Source: Clostridia bacterium (lineage in GTDB: Bacteria > Bacillota > Clostridia > Oscillospirales > CAG-272). From it: a stretch of DNA of 6,610 nucleotides. This document shows positions 1 to 5,085 of the stretch, piece after piece. Position numbers and translations under genes: made by a program. The stretch is from assembly GCA_017629395.1 (NCBI GenBank), contig JAGBXH010000478.1:1-6610 (forward strand), given 5' to 3'. How positions within the stretch are numbered: the stretch's first letter is position 1; each line of letters starts with the position of its first letter. Below the pieces are notes generated by a model that ran no database searches, was not told the DNA's origin, and saw only the letters and a program-made list of their open reading frames with translations.

Positions 1-38
1 CCTGCGCCGTAAGCGGAAGGTAATGCGGGGGCAGGTAT

Positions 39-82
39 AAAACGAAAGCAGAAGTCTGTGTAAGACTTCTGCTTTCTGTTTT
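39..82. terminator. Bidirectional Rho-independent terminator
   Basis: A perfect 13-bp inverted repeat (44-56 with 64-76, core AAAGCAGAAGTC) encloses the 7-nt loop TGTGTAA. With one bulged T the pairing extends through AAAAC (39-43) and GTTTT (78-82). Read on minus, the stem is followed by CGTTTTA, a usable U-tract, and it lies about 18 nt beyond the stop of the small basic gene, so it should end the regulator operon. Read on plus it is followed by CTGTTTT, so it could also end a plus-strand gene lying to the left. The stem is seen directly; termination is inferred. Confidence 0.85.
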
Positions 83-93
83 GCAGTACGTAC

Positions 94-327
94 TCAAATC
101 TTTATGCCGAACGTATCTCCGTTTTCTCGGATCACCTCAACTAAGCACCATTCCTTGTGGTGCCGTCTGTATTTTCGGATACCTCTTATCAAGCGCCTTG
201 CTTGCTTTTTCGTCATCCGCACGCCTTGTTTTTTGAGCTTTCTGCGGAAAATGCCTGCCGTGACGCAATTGAGCATCAATCCCGTGGGAAAGGCAAAGAT
301 AGAGCGGTTGTTTCTCTTGATCCTCAT
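94..327 (-). CDS. Small basic hypothetical protein paired with the HTH regulator
   Basis: This 77-residue protein has no assigned function. It carries 22 Arg/Lys against 4 acidic residues. Residues 9-27 form a moderately hydrophobic stretch (SIFAFPTGLMLNCVTAGIF), residues 39-58 a basic helix, and residues 61-77 a strand-forming end LVEVIRENGDTFGIKI. From memory, small clostridial proteins with a FPTGL..N..TA segment and a W-LVEV-x-ADG-x-V-IK end sit beside this kind of regulator; I infer that it belongs there. Its tail resembles that of the upstream regulator (LVEV, then G and T, at matching places). The start lies 3 nt after the regulator stop (TAA, GAC, ATG) with no clear Shine-Dalgarno, so translation is probably coupled. 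An internal Met38 preceded by AAGG is a weaker alternative start; the conserved-looking N-terminus argues for the longer form. The hydrophobic stretch is too short and polar to claim a membrane anchor. The gene stops with TGA just before the terminator. Confidence 0.72.
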   Translation of the reverse strand: MRIKRNNRSIFAFPTGLMLNCVTAGIFRRKLKKQGVRMTKKQARRLIRGIRKYRRHHKEWCLVEVIRENGDTFGIKI

Positions 328-330
328 GTC

Positions 331-831
331 TTATTCGACAAACACGCGTACCGTAGCTCCGTCGGCAGATTCAACCTCCACCAGATTTCCGATCGCGCCC
401 TGCTTGACCATGTTCAGAATTTTGCCGAGATCAATATTTTTGAGCGCGTCGCTATCCGAAACCTGCAATGGGTTCAGCCCGTTCTCCAGCGCGACCTCCA
501 CAATGGCAAGAGGAATATTGACGCGTACCGAGTCACCGTCCGTGGAGGTGATCACGATGCGCAAAAACATATCCTTGATATCCTTTCTCTGCTCCTCGGG
601 CAGCATTCTGACCGCGGGCTCTTGCTGCTCGTCACCCGTCAGCAGTGTATCCACGCTGATACCGAGAATCTTTGCAAGCTGCGGAAGTATTGAAATATCG
701 GGGCAGGTCTGGTCGTTTTCCCATTTGCTGACCGCTTGAGGGCTGACGCCCAGCTTTTCTGCAAGCTCGTCCTGTTTGAGTCCTTTTTCGCGGCGCAGCG
801 CTGCAATTCTTTTTCCCAAAGTCGTATTCAT
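331..831 (-). CDS. HTH (XRE/Cro-CI) transcriptional regulator with SHOCT-like C-terminal domain
   Basis: A 166-residue DNA-binding regulator. Residues 6-62 form a classic HTH_3 domain: KRIAALRREKGLKQDELAEK, then the turn LGVS, then the recognition helix PQAVSKWEND and the family hallmark CPDISILPQLAKILGISVDTLL. Residues 86-166 form a second domain with two hairpin-like strands, VITSTDGDSVRVNIPLAI and LVEVESADGATVRVFVE, joined by helices (NIDLGKILNMVKQGAIG). I associate this pattern with the SHOCT-like/DUF2089 C-terminal and YvlB/LiaX-type modules of Firmicutes; that assignment is from memory. The start was chosen at the ATG at 829-831 because AGGAAGGGAG lies 9 nt upstream. An in-frame extension to 885 would run across the promoter. 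The gene is first in a two-gene operon with the small basic protein. Such regulators often control their own operon, but target and signal are unknown here. There is no membrane segment, so it should be cytoplasmic. Confidence 0.93.
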   Translation of the reverse strand: MNTTLGKRIAALRREKGLKQDELAEKLGVSPQAVSKWENDQTCPDISILPQLAKILGISVDTLLTGDEQQEPAVRMLPEEQRKDIKDMFLRIVITSTDGDSVRVNIPLAIVEVALENGLNPLQVSDSDALKNIDLGKILNMVKQGAIGNLVEVESADGATVRVFVE

Positions 832-861
832 ATTGGTGAACTCCCTTCCTTTGATGCCCCC

Positions 862-890
862 ATTATAGCACACCGCAGCTGCCAAGTGAA
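862..890 (-). promoter_or_regulatory. Sigma-A promoter of the HTH regulator operon
   Basis: On the minus strand, TATAAT (862-867) is directly preceded by TGC, giving an extended -10 (TGCTATAAT). It is separated by 17 bp from TTCACT (885-890), which matches TTGACA at 4 of 6 positions. Transcription would start near 855, leaving a leader of about 24 nt that holds the ribosome binding site. No long leader or riboswitch fits between the promoter and the gene. Confidence 0.75.
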
Positions 891-945
891 TATAACAAAC
901 GTTGAATAGGAGGCATTTTCACACAACCAAACGGAGAATATTCGC

Positions 946-960
946 TCAACCGACGGTTGA
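946..960. repeat. 15-bp palindrome between the DMT gene and the regulator promoter
   Basis: TCAACCG (946-952), A, CGGTTGA (954-960) is a perfect 7-bp inverted repeat around one base. It lies between the end of the EamA gene and the regulator promoter, about 56 bp upstream of its -35 box. Neither strand has a T-run after it, so it is not a normal terminator. A dyad operator is possible. A second short palindrome, GAATATTC, lies at 936-943. No function can be assigned from sequence alone. Confidence 0.4.
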
Positions 961-1010
961 TTGGTGCACGAGTGGTCAAAACGCGCATCGCAACTTGCAT
1001 TACGTGCAAA

Positions 1011-1904
1011 TTATTCGGCTCGTTTGAGATCCCCCACGGCGATCAGGACGGCGGATGCAATGACCAAAGCCGAGCCGATCAGCACCGCAGGCTTGGCACT
1101 CTCCTTCATAAAGACAATGCCGATGACAACACCCGTGATGGGTTCAAGCGCGCTGAGAATGGATGCCTTTTCACCGCCGATACGTAGTGCACCTTGCTGA
1201 AACAGCACCACAGCGCCCGTGGTGACCGATGTGGCGAACAAAAGGCAAAGTCCCCAGCCCGCAAGTGTGGTGGGCAGGGCAAGCTGACCTGTGCAAATAC
1301 AGATCAAAAACAGAATCACGCTGCTCCAGAGCGCGAAATAGAAGCAGAATAAAAAGCCCGAGAATTGCTCGCTTTGAAAGCGGGAGAGCAGCACCACGTA
1401 AACGGCAAACGCGACCGCAGAGCCAAGTGCAAGCGCAGCACCGAGGGGATCAACGGTTTGTCCGGGATCAAAAAACAGCGCGATGCCAACAAGGCAAATG
1501 CCGACGCTGCACAGCGTGATCGCGGAGAACCTTTTGCGCAAAAAGATAATGCCGATCAAAAGCACCAGGCAGGGGTAAACGAAGTGGAAGGTGGTGGCAA
1601 TGCCCGAGGCGATAAAGGTGTAAGAGCCGAACAGCAAAATGGGTGTCAGTACCCCGCCAAACAAAGCGGGCAGCGCAAGAGGCAGCAGAGTTTTGCGCGG
1701 GCTGGGGCAGGCAAGCGTTTTTTGCTGCCCGAGGGCAAGCAGGGCAAGGCTTGGCAGGGCGAGCGCATTGCGCAAAAAAGCGAGCGTGAGTGCGTTGATG
1801 CCCTCAGCGTAAACGTACTTTGCCATGATGGGCATGCAGCCGTAGATCACGGCGCTGAGAATTGCACAGACATATCCTGCGAGCTGTTTTTTGCTTGCTG
1901 TCAT
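1011..1904 (-). CDS. EamA/DMT-superfamily transporter
   Basis: A 297-residue inner-membrane protein with two EamA halves, about residues 8-145 and 152-292, each holding roughly five hydrophobic helices. This matches the usual ten-helix, 280-310 residue size of drug/metabolite transporters. Diagnostic pieces are AVIYGCMPIMAKY in helix 1, LAFLRNALALP in helix 2, FHFVYPCLVLLIGIIFLRKR near the end of repeat 1, and ASILSALEPITGVVIGIVFM in the corresponding place of repeat 2. Family members export or import amino acids, metabolites or drugs; the substrate cannot be read here. The start was set at the ATG at 1902-1904 because GGAGG lies 4 nt upstream; the in-frame extension to 1988 covers the promoter. 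The gene is monocistronic with its own promoter, and no hairpin with a T-run follows its TAA stop. It is divergent from the nucleoside ABC operon, which shares the 299-bp intergenic region, but a functional link is unproven. Confidence 0.93.
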   Translation of the reverse strand: MTASKKQLAGYVCAILSAVIYGCMPIMAKYVYAEGINALTLAFLRNALALPSLALLALGQQKTLACPSPRKTLLPLALPALFGGVLTPILLFGSYTFIASGIATTFHFVYPCLVLLIGIIFLRKRFSAITLCSVGICLVGIALFFDPGQTVDPLGAALALGSAVAFAVYVVLLSRFQSEQFSGFLFCFYFALWSSVILFLICICTGQLALPTTLAGWGLCLLFATSVTTGAVVLFQQGALRIGGEKASILSALEPITGVVIGIVFMKESAKPAVLIGSALVIASAVLIAVGDLKRAE

Positions 1905-1935
1905 ACTGCCTCCGGTACGTGGTGAGTTTGCATTT

Positions 1936-1964
1936 ATTATAGCATGGGAAAGGCGAAAAATCAA
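1936..1964 (-). promoter_or_regulatory. Sigma-A promoter of the EamA transporter gene
   Basis: On the minus strand, TTGATT (1959-1964, 4 of 6 matches to TTGACA) is followed by a 17-bp spacer and then TATAAT (1936-1941) with TGC immediately upstream, an extended -10. Transcription would begin near 1929, about 25 nt before the ATG, with GGAGG within this short leader. Confidence 0.78.
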
Positions 1965-1971
1965 TCGTGCA

Positions 1972-1989
1972 TTTGCAAAAAAGTGCAAA
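1972..1989. promoter_or_regulatory. Candidate operator TTTGCA-N6-TGCAAA
   Basis: A perfect 6-bp inverted repeat, TTTGCA (1972-1977) and TGCAAA (1984-1989), with a 6-bp A-rich spacer, ends 7 bp upstream of the EamA -35 box. Its position suits an activator site, or a distal site for a repressor. The same half-sites occur as TTGCA-N5-TGCAA at 995-1009, next to the stop of the same gene, and as ATGCAA/TTGCAT around the -35 box of the ABC operon. The regulator is unknown. The arms are short and A/T-rich, so chance is a real alternative. Confidence 0.35.
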
Positions 1990-2119
1990 GCATCCGCTGC
2001 TCTTTTCGGGGCGGCTCAGCGCCATGCGGACGTTGCTTTAACGCACAGAAACCCTGATGTGATTTTGTGCATATTTTACAAAAATGTGAAATCGGCATGA
2101 AAGAATATGCAATAAACTA

Positions 2120-2148
2120 TTGACAGTTTGTATGTGTTGCATTATAAT
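2120..2148 (+). promoter_or_regulatory. Consensus sigma-A promoter of the nucleoside ABC operon
   Basis: TTGACA (2120-2125) and TATAAT (2143-2148) match the consensus at all twelve positions with the optimal 17-bp spacing. Start of transcription is expected near 2155, giving a leader of about 49 nt to the ATG at 2204. That is too short for a purine riboswitch with an expression platform, and I see none of its conserved joining sequences. A promoter this strong usually implies control by a repressor or simply high constitutive output. Confidence 0.92.
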
Positions 2149-2154
2149 AGAAGT

Positions 2155-2168
2155 AGCATAATTATGCT
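2155..2168. promoter_or_regulatory. Palindrome at the transcription start, candidate operator
   Basis: AGCATAATTATGCT is a perfect 14-bp palindrome beginning 6 bp after the -10 box, so it covers the expected +1 to +14. A repressor bound here would block promoter clearance. It does not match the PurR or CodY boxes as I remember them. As RNA it would be a weak, loop-less stem, so a DNA-level role is more plausible. Confidence 0.5.
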
Positions 2169-2175
2169 GAAATAT

Positions 2176-2185
2176 GGGAATTCCC
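2176..2185. repeat. GGGAATTCCC palindrome in the operon leader
   Basis: A perfect 10-bp palindrome lies 6 nt before the AGGAG (2192-2196) ribosome binding site of the binding-protein gene. It could be part of a second operator. A folded RNA stem would have to sacrifice the central AATT as a loop, leaving only 3 GC pairs, so effects on translation should be small. Chance is possible at this length. Confidence 0.3.
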
Positions 2186-2203
2186 AAAAACAGGAGAGAA
2201 AAA

Positions 2204-3316
2204 ATGAAAAAAGTTTTAAGCTTGGCTCTGTGCCTGATTATGGCACTCTCTTTGCTCAGCCTCGTTGCTTGTAACACCGAGCCCGATACCTTTGAGATCG
2301 CTGTCGTAACCGACGTCGGTCAGCTTATGGACAAGGGCTTCAACCAGGGTACCTGGGAAGGTGCTGAGGCTTATGCTAAGGCTAACAACAAGACCTACAA
2401 GTACTACCAGCCCGCAAACGGCTCCGATGCAACCGATGAGGACCGTGTTGCAGCAATGGAGCTTGCAATTGCCAACGGCGCAAAGATCATTGTCGCTCCC
2501 GGCTTCCTGCAGGCAAATGCAATGACTAAGGTTGCTACCGATAACCCCGACGTTAAGTTCGTATTTATCGATGGCTGGACGCTGACCGATGCAGAGAACA
2601 ATCCTCTGCCCAACGTAACCGCTGTTATTTACAAGGAGCAGGAATCCGGCTACCTTGCAGGCTATGCAGCAGTTATGGATGGCTACAGAAAGCTGGGCTA
2701 CACCGGTGGCGGCGGCGGCTCTAACCCCGCATGCAACCGTTTCGGTTACGGCTTCGTTCAGGGCGCTGACGCAGCTGCTAAGGAACTGGGTCTGGAGGCA
2801 GGCTCTGTAACCGTTAAGTACAGCTATCAGCACGGTGCAAGCTTCAGCGCATCCGCTGAGCTGCAGGCACAGATCAACGGTTGGTACAGCGGCGGCACTG
2901 AAGTCGTATTCGCTTGCGGCGGTTCTATGTTCGAGTCTGTTAAGTCCGCAGCTGAGGCAAACCCCGGCTCCAAGATCATCGGTGTTGACGTTGACCAGTC
3001 CTTCGCTTCCGAGCTGGTTATCACCAGTGCTGTCAAGGGTCTGAAGGAGTCCGTTGCTAAGGTACTGGGCCAGTACTATGATGGCAAGTGGGATACTGAT
3101 CTGTCCGGCAAGACCCAGAACCTGGGCGCTGCTGACGATGCAACCGGTCTGCCCATCGCAACCTCCAAGTTCAACAACTTCACCGCTGACCAGTACAACG
3201 CACTGTTCGCAAAGATCAAGGACGGCACCATCGTTCCCAAGGCTGAAGTTCCCGCTGACGCTAACAATGCTGATTGGCTGAAGGGCTTTGAGATCGTTGT
3301 TGTTGAGTTTGAATAA
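2204..3316 (+). CDS. BMP/PnrA-family nucleoside-binding lipoprotein (ABC substrate-binding protein)
   Basis: A 370-residue extracytoplasmic binding protein that should capture purine nucleosides and hand them to the permeases encoded downstream. Residues 1-22 are a lipoprotein signal (KK, a long Leu/Ala core, lipobox LVAC) with Cys23 as the lipidated residue. The Bmp fold follows: VVTDVGQLMDKGFNQGTWEG (34-53), where Asp37 and Phe46 correspond, by my alignment from memory, to the base-binding Asp27 and Phe36 of Treponema PnrA. FVFIDGW (119-125), a glycine-rich hinge segment ending in NRFGYGFVQG (178-187), FACGGSMFES (236-245) and IIGVDVDQS (258-266) are further family blocks. Length is typical. 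The start is the ATG after AGGAG with 7-nt spacing; an upstream in-frame ATG at 2174 lacks such a site. Codon use is strikingly selective: no GTG Val, no GCG Ala, and Lys is AAG throughout after codons 2-3, which implies very high expression. Substrate class is inferred from family; guanosine or inosine is likely but unproven. The B. subtilis counterpart is NupN (YufN). Confidence 0.95.
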   Translation: MKKVLSLALCLIMALSLLSLVACNTEPDTFEIAVVTDVGQLMDKGFNQGTWEGAEAYAKANNKTYKYYQPANGSDATDEDRVAAMELAIANGAKIIVAPGFLQANAMTKVATDNPDVKFVFIDGWTLTDAENNPLPNVTAVIYKEQESGYLAGYAAVMDGYRKLGYTGGGGGSNPACNRFGYGFVQGADAAAKELGLEAGSVTVKYSYQHGASFSASAELQAQINGWYSGGTEVVFACGGSMFESVKSAAEANPGSKIIGVDVDQSFASELVITSAVKGLKESVAKVLGQYYDGKWDTDLSGKTQNLGAADDATGLPIATSKFNNFTADQYNALFAKIKDGTIVPKAEVPADANNADWLKGFEIVVVEFE

Positions 3317-3355
3317 TTCTTATTCGACGGCAAAATCTTGAAATGAAATAACGCG

Positions 3356-3391
3356 ACCTGCGGGGCTTTCCCTCGGGAAAGCCCCGCAGGT
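3356..3391 (+). promoter_or_regulatory. Strong intercistronic stem-loop after the binding-protein gene
   Basis: ACCTGCGGGGCTTTCC (3356-3371) pairs perfectly with 3376-3391 around the tetraloop CTCG, giving a 16-bp GC-rich stem 39 nt after the stop codon. It is followed by TTCAAATCAA, so it lacks the U-tract of a normal terminator on plus; minus gives CGCGTTATTTC, also poor. Its likely role is to protect the 3' end of the binding-protein mRNA from exonucleases, as stem-loops do after other ABC binding-protein genes. Partial termination together with the next hairpin is also possible. Confidence 0.8.
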
Positions 3392-3414
3392 TCAAATCAA
3401 GAGCAGGGAAGGAC

Positions 3415-3440
3415 GGAGGATGTTCTTCCTTTTTGTTATT
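3415..3440 (+). terminator. Weak hairpin with U-tract, possible attenuating terminator
   Basis: GGAGGA (3415-3420) can pair with TCTTCC (3424-3429), with one G-U pair, around a TGT loop. A competing pairing of GGAAG (3407-3411) with CTTCC (3425-3429) has a 13-nt loop. Either is followed by TTTTTGTTATT (3430-3440), a good U-tract. The stem is too weak for full termination but could cut the fraction of transcripts reaching the ATPase and permease genes. No promoter is visible between here and the ATPase start, so those genes depend on read-through. Confidence 0.45.
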
Positions 3441-3504
3441 TACAGGGCTTGTAAGTAAGAAAAAGGCAGAATATCGGAACTATATAGAAAAAGGAGCACT
3501 GATT

Positions 3505-5085
3505 ATGAGTGAGATCAAAAGAAAGGACGTTGCCGTACCGGCGGACTATCCTTATGTGATTGAAATGTGCAATATCACCAAGGAGTTCCCGGGTATTATC
3601 GCAAACGATGATATTACCCTGCAGCTGCGCCGCGGTGAGATCCACGCGCTGCTTGGTGAAAACGGTGCGGGTAAGTCTACCTTAATGAGCGTGCTGTTCG
3701 GCCTGTATCAGCCCGAGAAGGGCGAGATCCGCAAGGACGGCAAAAAGGTGACGATCAAGGATCCCAACGACGCGAATGCGCTTGGCATCGGCATGGTGCA
3801 CCAGCACTTCAAGCTGGTGGAGGTGTTCACGGTGCTGGACAATATCATTCTCGGCGTTGAGCCTAACACGGCAGGTTTTCTCAAAAAGAAGCAGGCGCGT
3901 GAGAAGGTCTTGAAGCTGTCTGAGACCTACGGCTTGGGCGTTGATCCCGATGCGTTGGTCGAGAACATCACGGTCGGTATGCAGCAGAGAACCGAAATTC
4001 TCAAAATGCTGTACAGAGATAACGAGATCCTCATTTTTGACGAGCCCACGGCTGTGCTGACTCCTCAGGAGATCGAGGAGCTGATGCAGGTTATGAAGGG
4101 GCTTGCGCAAAAGGGGAAGTCCATTCTGTTTATTACGCATAAGCTCAACGAGATCATGGCGGTTGCGGACAGATGTACCGTGCTGCGCAAGGGAAGATAT
4201 ATCGGCACGGTGGATATTGCAAGCACCACCAAGGAAGAGCTTTCCAACATGATGGTGGGACGTGACGTCAAGTTCGTGGTGGACAAAGCTCCTGCGCAGC
4301 CCGGTGAAAGCGTTCTCGAAATTGAGAATATGTGCGTCAAGGGCGGGACAGGTAAAAAGGACGCTGTGCATAACGTTTCCCTTTGTGTGCGCGAGGGCGA
4401 AATCGTGTGTATTGCGGGTATTGACGGTAACGGTCAGACCGAGTTCGTGCATGCATTGACGGGACTTTCCAAGGTGTCGGGTGGCAGCATTAAGCTGCTG
4501 GGCAAGGATATCACCAAAAAAAGCATCCGATACAGAAATACGCACGGTATGAGTCACGTGCCCGAGGACAGACACAAGCACGGACTTGTACTGGATTATT
4601 CCTTGGAGCAGAATATGGTGCTGCAGCGGTATTTTGAGCCGCAATTCCAAAAGGGCGGCTTTGTGCGCTTTAACGAGGTGCGCAAGTATGCCGATGAGCT
4701 GATCGCGCGCTTTGACGTGCGCTCGGGGCAGGGTGCCATCACCACCTCGCGCTCCATGTCGGGCGGTAACCAGCAAAAGGCAATCGTGGCGCGCGAGCTG
4801 GATCGCGAGCACAAGCTGCTTGTTGCCGTACAGCCTACGCGCGGACTGGACGTGGGTGCAATTGAATATATTCACACCCAGATCGTCAAGACCAGAGACA
4901 GAGGTGCGGGCGTTCTGCTGGTTTCGCTTGAGTTGGAGGAGGTTATGAGCCTTTCCGACAGAATTCTGGTGATGTATGAGGGTGAAATCGTAGGTGAGTT
5001 TGATCCCAAAACCACGACGGTGCAGGAGCTTGGACTTTATATGGCAGGCGCTAAGCGTCAAGAAAGAAAGGAGGCGGCAGAATGA
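3505..5085 (+). CDS. ABC transporter ATP-binding protein, double NBD (nucleoside/sugar type)
   Basis: A 526-residue cytoplasmic ATPase with two fused nucleotide-binding domains that powers the transporter. NBD1 (about 17-255) is complete: Walker A GENGAGKST (51-59), Q-loop Gln100 (MVHQHF), signature ITVGMQQR (155-162), Walker B ILIFDEP with Asp179 and Glu180, and H-loop His212 (ITHKL). NBD2 (about 275-510) has the expected degenerate form: AGIDGNGQTEF in place of Walker A with no P-loop Lys, a good signature MSGGNQQK, LLVAVQPTRGLDVGA with Gln at the catalytic Glu place, and LVSLELEE without the His. These are normal for the RbsA/NupO class, which hydrolyses at one site. Start choice: the ATG at 3505 follows AGGAG with 8-nt spacing; the upstream in-frame ATG at 3433 lies in the U-tract and lacks such a site. 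The gene overlaps permease 1 by ATGA. The B. subtilis counterpart is NupO (YufO). Confidence 0.96.
   Translation: MSEIKRKDVAVPADYPYVIEMCNITKEFPGIIANDDITLQLRRGEIHALLGENGAGKSTLMSVLFGLYQPEKGEIRKDGKKVTIKDPNDANALGIGMVHQHFKLVEVFTVLDNIILGVEPNTAGFLKKKQAREKVLKLSETYGLGVDPDALVENITVGMQQRTEILKMLYRDNEILIFDEPTAVLTPQEIEELMQVMKGLAQKGKSILFITHKLNEIMAVADRCTVLRKGRYIGTVDIASTTKEELSNMMVGRDVKFVVDKAPAQPGESVLEIENMCVKGGTGKKDAVHNVSLCVREGEIVCIAGIDGNGQTEFVHALTGLSKVSGGSIKLLGKDITKKSIRYRNTHGMSHVPEDRHKHGLVLDYSLEQNMVLQRYFEPQFQKGGFVRFNEVRKYADELIARFDVRSGQGAITTSRSMSGGNQQKAIVARELDREHKLLVAVQPTRGLDVGAIEYIHTQIVKTRDRGAGVLLVSLELEEVMSLSDRILVMYEGEIVGEFDPKTTTVQELGLYMAGAKRQERKEAAE

Noticed and set aside
2..40. Possible C-terminal end of a plus-strand gene (LRRKRKVMRGQV, then TAA at 38-40) just before the terminator
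   Set aside because: Only 12 codons are visible, and nothing identifies the product. The position next to a bidirectional hairpin is suggestive but not enough to call a gene.
104..739. Long plus-strand open frames opposite the regulator and small gene (104-739 and 157-693)
   Set aside because: They lie antisense to a clear HTH gene, have no ribosome binding site and show no recognisable family; they are frame shadows.
2149..2203. Purine riboswitch in the operon leader
   Set aside because: The leader is only about 49 nt from the expected start and lacks the three-way junction sequences; only short palindromes are present.
3441..3504. Internal promoter ahead of the ATPase gene (TTGTAA with TATATA)
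   Set aside because: The boxes are about 26 bp apart, and no alternative pair with 16-18 bp spacing looks acceptable.
3433..3504. N-terminal extension of the ATPase to the ATG at 3433
   Set aside because: That ATG lies in the U-tract without a usable Shine-Dalgarno, whereas AGGAG is well placed before the ATG at 3505, and family proteins start near there.
4380..5000. Loss of Walker A Lys, catalytic Glu and His in the second NBD taken as gene decay
   Set aside because: This degeneracy is normal for the second domain of the RbsA/NupO class of double ATPases, and the LSGGQ-type signature is intact.
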